Assembly (NCBI RefSeq): GCF_001956215.1
Contig: NZ_MRTQ01000020.1
Span: forward strand, 1 to 64,000
Length of the DNA: 64,000 nt
Source: Paenibacillus sp. FSL R5-0490
GTDB lineage: Bacteria > Bacillota > Bacilli > Bacillales > Cytobacillaceae
Direction: 5' to 3'
Under the pieces are notes generated by a model. The model was not told the DNA's origin. It worked only from the letters and a program-made list of their open reading frames with translations, and did no database searches. Below, one piece after another: positions 17,888 to 24,471 of this stretch. The translations under genes were made by a program, and so were the position numbers. Numbering within the stretch: the first letter of the stretch is position 1; the number at the start of each line of letters is the position of its first letter.

Positions 17888-18778
17888 ATGAACGAGAATA
17901 AACCTTCACTGCTGCTTGTTGATGGAATGGCGCTGCTGTTCAGAGCTTATTTTGCAACAGCAATGTCCGGTCAATTTATGATAAATTCTAAAGGAATTCC
18001 TACAAACGGAGTTTATGGTTTTGTTAAACATTTTTTAACAGCTGTTTCTTCCTTTAATCCGACACATGTAGCAGTATGCTGGGATATGGGCAGCAAAACC
18101 TTCCGAACGGAAATGTTTGGTGCCTATAAAGCAAACCGTCCAGAAGCTCCGAATGAACTTGTGCCTCAATTCGATCTGGTAAAAGAAGTGGTGGAAGCCT
18201 TTGATGTACCTAATATTGGCCTTGAAGGATTTGAAGCTGACGATTGCATTGGAACCATTGCAAAAAAAGCAAGCCAGGAAGCGGAAGTTCTGATCCTTAC
18301 AGGTGATCAGGATATGCTGCAGCTTCTGGATGACAATATTTCTGTCATTTTACTGCAAAAAGGTTACGGCAATTACCTTGTGCATACGACGGAGACGTTT
18401 TATGAAGAAAAAGGAATTACACCTAAGCAGATGATTGACCTGAAAGCCTTCATGGGAGATACGAGTGATAATTACCCGGGGGTAAAAGGAATTGGCGAAA
18501 AAACAGCGCTGAAGCTGCTTCAGCAATTTGAGCATATTGAAGGCGTATTAGAAAATCTTGAACAGCTAACTAAGGGACAGCGTGCCAAGATCGAACAGGA
18601 TCTTGAAATGCTCCATTTGAGCAGGCAGCTGGCCGAAATAAAATGCGACGTTCCTGTTGAATGCCCTCTTGACCTCGCCCAATTCACAATGAACCGTGAA
18701 AAGGTCCTCGAGAAATTCACTGAAATTGAATTCCGCGGCCTTCACAGATTCCTTGATATTAAAAAGGAGTATGCATAA
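17888..18778 (+). CDS. ypcP: 5'-3' exonuclease (FEN-like, YpcP)
   Basis: 296 residues, similar to the N-terminal 5' nuclease domain of DNA polymerase I but free-standing. Metal-binding Asp clusters are visible: LLVDGMALLFRAY at the start, FEADDCIGT, TGDQDMLQLL, and GDTSDNYPGVKGIGEKTA, which is the helix-three-turn-helix DNA-binding motif. It removes RNA primers and flaps during lagging-strand maturation. ATG follows GGGGAGGC. Followed by a terminator, then convergent sspL, as I remember in B. subtilis. Confidence 0.93.
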   Translation: MNENKPSLLLVDGMALLFRAYFATAMSGQFMINSKGIPTNGVYGFVKHFLTAVSSFNPTHVAVCWDMGSKTFRTEMFGAYKANRPEAPNELVPQFDLVKEVVEAFDVPNIGLEGFEADDCIGTIAKKASQEAEVLILTGDQDMLQLLDDNISVILLQKGYGNYLVHTTETFYEEKGITPKQMIDLKAFMGDTSDNYPGVKGIGEKTALKLLQQFEHIEGVLENLEQLTKGQRAKIEQDLEMLHLSRQLAEIKCDVPVECPLDLAQFTMNREKVLEKFTEIEFRGLHRFLDIKKEYA

Positions 18779-18784
18779 ATAAAG

Positions 18785-18810
18785 CTCCAGGCTAAGCCTG
18801 GAGTTTTTTT
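18785..18810 (+). terminator. Terminator of ypcP
   Basis: CTCCAGGC / GCCTGGAG stem with a 3-nt loop and seven T. Confidence 0.92.
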
Positions 18811-18822
18811 AGTCATACATCG

Positions 18823-18843
18823 AAAAAAGCCGCACGTGGCGGC
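18823..18843 (-). terminator. Terminator of sspL
   Basis: On the minus strand GCCGC CACGT GCGGC followed by six T, just after the sspL stop. Confidence 0.85.
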
Positions 18844-18853
18844 CATCCTGATA

Positions 18854-18991
18854 TTATTTAGTATTTTTCTTCTTCGCTGCATTCTCCAGCTTGCTTTTAG
18901 GCTCTTCTGCAAATTCAGCATCCTGTCCGTATCCTTGCGGGTTTACGCCAGGTGCTTTTTTTCCTCTGTTTGTATGTCCGTTTTTACTCAT
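18854..18991 (-). CDS. sspL: Small acid-soluble spore protein L
   Basis: 45 residues, hydrophilic, starting MSKNGHTNRGKKAPGVNP and ending in a Lys-rich KSKLENAAKKKNTK tail. The GVNPQG and PKSKLE..AKK pattern matches SspL, a minor spore-core protein made in the forespore. A near-ideal TAGGAGGTGA ribosome binding site precedes the ATG. Convergent to ypcP with separate terminators. I looked for a sigma-G promoter upstream and saw nothing convincing. Its presence supports a spore-forming host. Confidence 0.85.
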   Translation of the reverse strand: MSKNGHTNRGKKAPGVNPQGYGQDAEFAEEPKSKLENAAKKKNTK

Positions 18992-19215
18992 CTGATTCAC
19001 CTCCTAAGGCCAGCAATTCTTCATTTGATAAGCTTATTATTGTTAAAGTCTTCGGGTTTTAATCATGTACAGGCAGGGTACAATTTAGCAACTGATGCGG
19101 TGAATTATTTCTTCAGATCCGGTTTAAATTACTCCATAAAATCCAATCTATTTAGCGTTTGAAGGAGGAATAATAAAAGTCTGCATACTTAACACTAAAG
19201 ATGAGGTGAGTTTTT

Positions 19216-19680
19216 ATGAATAAGGGAGTTTATATTGCTCTTTTAAGTATAGGGCTGGCACAGGGCCTGAAAATTCCGATCCACTATGTGAAAAAGGGAG
19301 AACTGCGTCCGGATTTATTTTTCCAGACAGGAGGCATGCCGAGTTCTCATTCGGCAGGCGTATCATCTTTAACCACGTTCATTGCTTTAAAGCGCGGGGT
19401 ACCGACGGTGGATTTTGCTCTATCACTGGTTTATGGCCTGATCGTTATGTATGATGCACAGGGTATAAGGCGCCAGACAGGTGAGCTTACCTTGAAGGTA
19501 AACAGTCTGGGTGAGCTGGTTGATAAAATTCACAAAGATGAAACTGTAAAATTTGAGGAAGAAGGTCCAAAAAAGCTGAAGGAAATGCTTGGCCACCAGC
19601 CTGCTGAAGTATTAGGCGGAGCACTCCTGGGTGTATTAACCGGAACACTTGGCTACCTTCTTACTAAAAAGAAAAAATAG
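19216..19680 (+). CDS. Divergent PAP2 family membrane protein (YuiD-like, DUF212)
   Basis: 154 residues with the DUF212 hallmark GGMPSSHSAGVSSL (near residues 37-50), which resembles the phosphatase motif of PAP2 enzymes, plus several membrane helices. B. subtilis YuiD is the close relative by memory. Enzyme activity is not established for the family. GAGGTGAG precedes the ATG. A single-gene unit, with about 110 bp to the next gene. Confidence 0.87.
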   Translation: MNKGVYIALLSIGLAQGLKIPIHYVKKGELRPDLFFQTGGMPSSHSAGVSSLTTFIALKRGVPTVDFALSLVYGLIVMYDAQGIRRQTGELTLKVNSLGELVDKIHKDETVKFEEEGPKKLKEMLGHQPAEVLGGALLGVLTGTLGYLLTKKKK

Positions 19681-19794
19681 GTGCTCACTTGAGCTTACAG
19701 TGTCCCTGCTTCATGCCGAAAAAAGGTAGATAATTGTCGAAAAATCAGTTAAGATTTAAGAATACAGGAGGAGCAGGGGAAGAGGGTAAGTACA

Positions 19795-20058
19795 ATGAAG
19801 ACAGTTGAAGAATATTTGCATTTTTTGCAAAGTAAAGGTTTTCAATTCAGGGAGGACGCAGTTGGCTTCATTTACTTTGGCAAACATTATACCAATGCTT
19901 CTGACGAGCTGGCCAATGCAGCAATAGAACTGACATTAAAGGCACAGAAATCATTTGACGGAAGTTTCTACGTTTCTTTGCTGGAAACTTTGGTTTCAAA
20001 GAATATTACCAGCAGGCGGGAAGCAATAAAATTTGTAAAAGAAAAAGCAATCATCTAA
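19795..20058 (+). CDS. Small conserved Bacillus protein, possibly DUF6123
   Basis: 87 residues, soluble, mostly helical, no signal or membrane segment. GGGAAGAGGG precedes ATG 19795. Typical codon use and the shared terminator at 20057-20091 support it as real. I tentatively recall it as DUF6123 of Bacillaceae; function unknown. Confidence 0.72.
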   Translation: MKTVEEYLHFLQSKGFQFREDAVGFIYFGKHYTNASDELANAAIELTLKAQKSFDGSFYVSLLETLVSKNITSRREAIKFVKEKAII

Positions 20059-20091
20059 AAAGGCGTGTCTGTTTAGAGAACACGCCTTTTT
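20057..20091. terminator. Bidirectional terminator between convergent genes
   Basis: AAAAGGCGTGT / ACACGCCTTTT stem with an 11-nt loop; T-run on both strands. Confidence 0.9.
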
Positions 20092-20095
20092 CAAA

Positions 20096-21016
20096 TTACG
20101 AAGCTGTCTTTTTTCTGAAGGATAAAAACGTTTTCTTAGCAGGCAGTTCTGCAAAAATCATTCCCGCAAAAATAAGCAGACAGCCGGCCAGGGCACTATA
20201 CGAAAGTCTTTCATTCGCCCACATAAATCCTGCAGCTGCTGCAAACACAGGCTCCATGGCGAAAATCAGGGCAACTCTTGTTGGTGTTGTGTACTTTTGA
20301 AATGCCGTCTGTGCAAAGAATGCGATAGCGGTAGCAAAAAGTGAAGTCACAATAAGGGCAGTTACCACATTGGCTTTAAATAAAACTTCTGTCTCCAATG
20401 CCTGCTGCCAGTCTTCAGTGATCAATGCGAAAATGACTGATAATACGGCCACCGTACTTACTTGGATAACCGTTAATAGCAGGGCAGGGTATTTGCTGCT
20501 GTATTTACCTGTAAAGATAATATGGAGGGCAAAGCCGACAGCGCAGATTAATACATAGGCATCACCAATATTCAGCGGGGCATTATCGGTCATGGTTAGA
20601 AAATATAGTCCGGCCGTCGCGATTGAAACGCCGATAATGGCATTGAATCCCGGTTTGATCTTTAGCAGCATTAAAGAAAAGACTGGAACCATTACTACAC
20701 TTAACCCCGTAATAAAGCCGGCTTTTGAAGAAGTTGTGTGCAGCAGGCCGATCGTTTGGAAGGCATAGCCTATAAATAAAAACAAGCCCATAATAACTCC
20801 GGATATTAAAAGCTTTCTATCCATTTTCTTTACCTGTTTTCTTTCAAAAATAGCAAGCCATCCGCCCAGAATTAAAGCGGCCAGGAAAAAACGGACACCA
20901 TTAAAAGAGAATGGCTCAAGAAAAGCAATGGCGTTTTGTACAAGCACAAAGGTGGTTCCCCACACAAAGGCAACCAGTAAAAGGCTTACATCTGCAAATA
21001 TTACTGACCTATTCAT
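20096..21016 (-). CDS. EamA/DMT-superfamily transporter
   Basis: 306 residues, ten membrane helices in two EamA repeats. The family's PFSFNGVRFFLAALILG and EPVFAAAAGFMWANERLS segments are visible. Probable metabolite or amino-acid exporter; substrate unknown. Its ATG lies inside the end of the upstream RNase H-like gene (8-bp overlap), so the two are co-translated. Distant in sequence from the EamA protein at 3044-3961. Confidence 0.88.
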   Translation of the reverse strand: MNRSVIFADVSLLLVAFVWGTTFVLVQNAIAFLEPFSFNGVRFFLAALILGGWLAIFERKQVKKMDRKLLISGVIMGLFLFIGYAFQTIGLLHTTSSKAGFITGLSVVMVPVFSLMLLKIKPGFNAIIGVSIATAGLYFLTMTDNAPLNIGDAYVLICAVGFALHIIFTGKYSSKYPALLLTVIQVSTVAVLSVIFALITEDWQQALETEVLFKANVVTALIVTSLFATAIAFFAQTAFQKYTTPTRVALIFAMEPVFAAAAGFMWANERLSYSALAGCLLIFAGMIFAELPAKKTFLSFRKKTAS

Positions 21017-21422
21017 GATCTTTCTGACCTTTCACTTTGTTTTTGTGAATGGCAGCTCTTGCTAATTCATCCGCTGCCTTGTTTTCAGAGCTGGGAACCC
21101 ACTTCATAAAAAATAAATCAAATTTTCCTGTAAGCTCCAAAGCTTCTTCAAGCAGTGGGGCAAACTTTTTATTTTTTACAAATTCTTTTTCAACAGCACG
21201 GTTAACAAGCTGTGAATCCGTTCGAAACGAAACAGTTTTATATCCCTTATCAATGCATAGTTTCAGTGCATGAATAAATGCACGGTATTCTGCTTCATGA
21301 TTTTCCATGCAGCCCAATGCGATGGAAAAGCGTTCAACCTGGCCATTATTTTTTATGAATATGCCTGCACCGCTGGGACCAGGGTTTCCCGCACTTGCTC
21401 CATCGATATATACTTCAATCAA
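21009..21422 (-). CDS. ypdQ: RNase HI-fold protein
   Basis: 137 residues covering just the RNase H domain. All four catalytic acids are present: D7 (YIDGAS), E45 (HEAEYRA), D69 (RTDSQLV) and D118 (KAADELAR). That argues for an active nuclease on RNA:DNA hybrids, although the B. subtilis relative YpdQ is reported as weak or inactive. The start is TTG at 21422, set by CAGGAGG ten bases upstream. Overlaps the transporter gene downstream. Order with ypdP, ypeP, ypeQ and cspD matches B. subtilis as I remember it. Confidence 0.85.
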   Translation of the reverse strand: MIEVYIDGASAGNPGPSGAGIFIKNNGQVERFSIALGCMENHEAEYRAFIHALKLCIDKGYKTVSFRTDSQLVNRAVEKEFVKNKKFAPLLEEALELTGKFDLFFMKWVPSSENKAADELARAAIHKNKVKGQKDHE

Positions 21423-21522
21423 TTGAATTGCCTCCTGATTTTAACACTATAATAGGGTAAACTAAATGTAGTTTATCACAAAAATAGTTGATACTGCAGA
21501 AAAAGGATACCTAAGCGGCATC

Positions 21523-22203
21523 CTAATCTTTTACTGGGAAACGTTTAGCAATATAGCCAAACGGGGTATCAAGTACAGCTACTATAAATTTCAGCAAGTA
21601 AGTTGTGATGAAAATTTGAATCCATTCTTCCAGGGGAAATACACCGAGGAAGGCAATGCTTGTAAATACAAGGGTATCCAATAGCTGGCTGATCATGGTG
21701 CTGCCATTATTCCTGATCCAAAACTGGCCGTCTTTTGGAAATTTCTTTTTTAAGTAGGTAAAGATATAAACATCTGTAAATTGGCTGACTATATAGGCAG
21801 CGAGGCTTCCGGCAGCAATTCGCGGCAGAACCGAGAAAAGAGTGCTGAGAGATTCCTGTGCAAAATCCGTTTCATGCGGTTTAAACAATAATACCATCTG
21901 CATGATTAGGGTCATGGACAGAAGAGTAAAGAAACCGAGCCATACAGCTTTTTTCGCTTCTTCTTTTCCATACTTCTCATTTAAGATATCTGTAACAAGA
22001 AAAGCTGTACCATACATAGCGTTGCCTAAAGTGGCGGTCAGTCCGAACATTTCAATTGTTTTTACGACTTGAAGATTGGCCATGACAGTGGAGAAGCCGA
22101 TCCACACGAAAAGACCAGTCTTTCCGAACAGGCGGTACATCGCCAATACTAAAATGAAATTAATTATTGCAAAAAGTAATCCAAACCATTCATTAAACAT
22201 CAA
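21523..22203 (-). CDS. ypdP: Queuosine precursor transporter (VUT/YhhQ family)
   Basis: 226 residues, about six membrane helices. The family's conserved stretch with GTAFLVTDILNEKYGKEEAKKAV is present. YhhQ-family proteins bring queuosine precursors (preQ0/preQ1 or queuine) into the cell for tRNA modification. AGGAGGAATTTG precedes the ATG. The first two codons are both ATG; either could serve. I found no preQ1 riboswitch in the leader (22204-22384). Confidence 0.88.
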   Translation of the reverse strand: MMFNEWFGLLFAIINFILVLAMYRLFGKTGLFVWIGFSTVMANLQVVKTIEMFGLTATLGNAMYGTAFLVTDILNEKYGKEEAKKAVWLGFFTLLSMTLIMQMVLLFKPHETDFAQESLSTLFSVLPRIAAGSLAAYIVSQFTDVYIFTYLKKKFPKDGQFWIRNNGSTMISQLLDTLVFTSIAFLGVFPLEEWIQIFITTYLLKFIVAVLDTPFGYIAKRFPVKD

Positions 22204-22384
22204 ATTCCTCCTAGTTTTGTTAATGCGGGAGTTTTCGAACCGCAGAATATAAAAATGTCATTGACCATTATACCTTGAAATATACTCATTTAGTAATAAA
22301 CAAAGGAAAGTATAATAAGTTCAACTATTGCAAACAGTTCTAATAATGATAACCAGCTAATAAAGTACAGAAAGGCTGACCTCA

Positions 22385-23041
22385 ATGAAATATAAATTAG
22401 AATGGAAATATAAACTTAAAGGAACTGAGGATATTTTATTTACTTCTGACCTGATCGATGGTGAAACTGCTTTGCAGGCTGGTGAAGATATTGAAAAGTC
22501 GGGCAAGGGCAAAGAGGTAATTTATTATGATGAAGCCGGCACTTCCTGGAGCACAAAGGAAATGAAAAAGCTTCTTATGGAAGTTGAAGAGGACCCTCAT
22601 GATATTACTGTATTTTTTGATGGCGGCTTTAATAAAGATACCGGCCAGGCCGGTCTCGGTGCGGTCATTTATTTTAAACAGGGCAAAAAAAAGTACCGTG
22701 TGCGGGCAAATGAGCTTTTTGATGAGATGGATAATAATAATGAGGCAGAATATGCAGCAATTTATTACACCCTGAATCTGCTTGAGGAAATGGGCGTTCA
22801 TCATATGACCTGTGAATTTAAGGGGGATTCCCAGGTAGTATTAAAACAGCTTGAAGGTGAATGGCCTTGTTATGAAGAAAATCTAAATCGCTGGCTTGAC
22901 CGGATAGAAGAAAAGATTAAAAAGCTGGGCATACTGCCAAGATATAAATCCATTCCGCGCAATGAAAATAAAGAAGCGGATAAGCTGGCAAGCCAGGCAC
23001 TGCAAGGGAAATTTATTAACAGCAAAATGCAGATCATATAA
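22385..23041 (+). CDS. ypeP: RNase H-fold protein with extra N-terminal domain
   Basis: 218 residues. The first 70 form an extra N-terminal domain of unknown role. From about 73 onward there is an RNase HI domain with D79 (FFDGGF), E122 (NNEAEYAA), D148 (KGDSQVV) and D199 (KEADKLAS). All catalytic acids are kept, so activity is plausible. Divergent from ypdP and paired functionally or by ancestry with the RNase H-like protein at 21009-21422. ATG after GGCTGACCTCA has a weak Shine-Dalgarno. Confidence 0.85.
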   Translation: MKYKLEWKYKLKGTEDILFTSDLIDGETALQAGEDIEKSGKGKEVIYYDEAGTSWSTKEMKKLLMEVEEDPHDITVFFDGGFNKDTGQAGLGAVIYFKQGKKKYRVRANELFDEMDNNNEAEYAAIYYTLNLLEEMGVHHMTCEFKGDSQVVLKQLEGEWPCYEENLNRWLDRIEEKIKKLGILPRYKSIPRNENKEADKLASQALQGKFINSKMQII

Positions 23042-23068
23042 TCGCAAATAAGGAAGGCGTGAACCGTT

Positions 23069-23245
23069 TTGAGCAGAAAGGAAATTATCAATGAAGTGGA
23101 GGAGCTGATAACCAGTTACTGCAAAGACTGCTTCCTTCATAAACATCATAAAGATGAAAAAGGGCGCAGATATGCCCATCGATTTTGCATTACAGAGTGC
23201 ACTGTCGGTGAGAAAATAAAATCGATAGGAAGCAAGCTTTCTTAA
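23069..23245 (+). CDS. ypeQ: Small zinc-finger protein (zf-C2HCIx2C type)
   Basis: 58 residues from a TTG start at 23069; AGGAAGG lies 11 bases upstream and no in-frame ATG exists. Cysteines C18 and C21 with H37 and C40-I-x2-C44 (HRFCITEC) reproduce the C2HCIx2C zinc-finger signature. Lies 27 bp after ypeP on the same strand, so probably one transcript. B. subtilis YpeQ occupies this position. Role unknown; nucleic-acid or protein binding is plausible. Confidence 0.8.
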   Translation: MSRKEIINEVEELITSYCKDCFLHKHHKDEKGRRYAHRFCITECTVGEKIKSIGSKLS

Positions 23246-23256
23246 AGTGAAACTTC

Positions 23257-23378
23257 AATCAGTGGGAGGCTTTATCCCCACTGATTGTTAGTTGAACCAA
23301 TCGGGCCTTTACGGGCAGTTTGACCCCTGCTATCCAATTGATTCTTCTGAGTTATAAAGTGGGGGTCTTACTGCCCGT
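23257..23378 (+). ncRNA. Structured noncoding element: two stems, element or RNA of unknown family
   Basis: A perfect 10-bp stem AATCAGTGGG / CCCACTGATT (23257-23286) has an AGGCTTTATC loop and no T-run. About 25 bp later comes a second, longer stem, ACGGGCAGT-tt-GACCCC (from 23311) with GGGGTC-tt-ACTGCCCGT (to 23378), enclosing about 34 nt. Two such stems with conserved-looking linkers (GTTAGTTGAACCAATCGGGCC) suggest either a structured RNA or the non-coding end of an IS200/IS605-type element. No transposase or TnpB gene is present. It lies between ypeQ and the terminator at 23407. Confidence 0.5.
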
Positions 23379-23406
23379 TAGACTGCGATAAATTCAGGAC
23401 AAAAAT

Positions 23407-23432
23407 AAAAGGCTGGCAGATGCCAGCCTTTT
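23407..23432. terminator. Bidirectional terminator (ypeQ side / cspD)
   Basis: AAAAGGCTGGCA / TGCCAGCCTTTT, 12-bp stem with a 2-nt loop, T-rich on both strands. Confidence 0.92.
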
Positions 23433-23448
23433 TATCGTTATATTTGAA

Positions 23449-23649
23449 TTATAGTTTTACAACGTTTGCAGCTTGAGGTCCGCGGTTTCCTTCAACGATT
23501 TCAAAAGAAACTTCCTGGCCTTCTTCTAAAGATTTGAAACCATCACCTTGGATAGCTGTGAAGTGTACGAATACATCGTCTCCGCCTTCAACTTCGATGA
23601 AACCGAAACCTTTTTCATTATTGAACCATTTTACTTTACCGTTTTGCAT
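23449..23649 (-). CDS. cspD: Cold shock protein CspD
   Basis: 66 residues, one cold-shock (OB-fold) domain with RNP1 KGFGFI and RNP2 VFVHF. It is nearly identical to what I remember of B. subtilis CspD. Acts as an RNA chaperone and transcription antiterminator in the cold and in stationary phase. The start is the ATG at 23649 after AGGAGG; a longer frame from 23676 would begin upstream of this ribosome binding site. A sigma-A promoter at 23776-23804 gives a leader of about 120 nt, usual for csp genes. Confidence 0.96.
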   Translation of the reverse strand: MQNGKVKWFNNEKGFGFIEVEGGDDVFVHFTAIQGDGFKSLEEGQEVSFEIVEGNRGPQAANVVKL

Positions 23650-23775
23650 GTTTATTTTTCCTCCTAAGCCTTTCAAGACACCACAGGTGCCTTAGATGAA
23701 TATTACCACCTAACAAAACATAAAGCAGATATTTTTAGCTAATAACGGAAATATATTCTGTTAAATGATGATTAT

Positions 23776-23804
23776 AATATACACGAATGGGCACTTTCAG
23801 TCAA
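23776..23804 (-). promoter_or_regulatory. Sigma-A promoter of cspD
   Basis: Minus strand TTGACT (23799-23804), 17-bp spacer, TATATT (23776-23781). The predicted 120-nt leader (23650-23769) contains an AAGGCACC/GGTGTCTT hairpin just before the ribosome binding site. The gene-free stretch 23650-23967 holds nothing else I can identify. Confidence 0.7.
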
Positions 23805-23967
23805 GGAATTGAACACCTTTTTTACAAAAAACAATAAAATATTTTAAATATTTTTACTTTTGTGCGCTGGGGAGGAAAATACAAAGTTTCTGCTGCGATC
23901 TGATAACATAAATTATCGTTTTTCTCATATGAATTATTAATTATCTTGTTGTTAAAGGGTGAGGAAA

Positions 23968-24258
23968 ATGTACAGGTTTTCGATTGAGGATCAGGATTGG
24001 ATTTTGAGGTTTTCACCCAACATCCAAATTGAAGCGGAAGAGAAGCAGGCCATTATAAGCTCCATTCTGCAGGTTGGCAAGGATCTCCCGCAATATTCGC
24101 ATGGAGAGTCTTTTATCATTATGAATGACCAATTAGGCATTATCGTTTTTAGTGTCGAGAAAATACCATCTATGATATTGACCGTCTCAAACATTGTTAC
24201 AGAAGATAAATGGTACATTCAAAAGAACCTTACGATAAAGCGCTATCATAAAGAATGA
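23968..24258 (+). CDS. Hypothetical protein, 96 residues
   Basis: Starts at ATG 23968 after AAAGGGTGAGG. Soluble, no membrane segments, alternating beta/helix pattern with several Ile-rich strands (FIIMNDQLGIIVFS). Has its own terminator. I do not recognise the family. It is divergent from cspD across a 318-bp intergenic region and stands alone. Confidence 0.65.
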   Translation: MYRFSIEDQDWILRFSPNIQIEAEEKQAIISSILQVGKDLPQYSHGESFIIMNDQLGIIVFSVEKIPSMILTVSNIVTEDKWYIQKNLTIKRYHKE

Positions 24259-24278
24259 TCGGCAAATGCCGATTTTTT
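24258..24278 (+). terminator. Terminator of the 96-residue gene
   Basis: ATCGGC / GCCGAT stem, 4-nt loop, six T. Overlaps the stop codon. Confidence 0.85.
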
Positions 24279-24307
24279 GTATACTAAGTTAATAGGTTTA
24301 AGAAGGA

Positions 24308-24337
24308 GAAGAATCCTAATTGGGGGTTCTTCTTTTT
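24308..24337 (+). terminator. Second terminator upstream of topB
   Basis: GAAGAATCC / GGGTTCTTC stem (one G-T pair) with a T-run. It reinforces the isolation of topB from upstream transcription. Confidence 0.7.
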
Positions 24338-24471
24338 ATTTGTTTAGCGGAACACGAATGTTTTAAAAATTTCATAACTATAAAGGTATTTTAACTCCCT
24401 TTGCTAAATTTTTAGGTTAATATTAAAATAGATGTCTATATTTTGTTCTACACCACAAAGGGAGCTAAAGT

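Noticed and set aside
18992..19215. Sigma-G promoter for sspL
   Set aside because: Searched on the minus strand; TGATTA and CAATAAT-like elements exist, but neither hexamers nor spacing are convincing.
22204..22384. preQ1 riboswitch upstream of the queuosine-precursor transporter
   Set aside because: The leader shows no preQ1-type pseudoknot sequence on the minus strand; only an AT-rich promoter-like region is visible.
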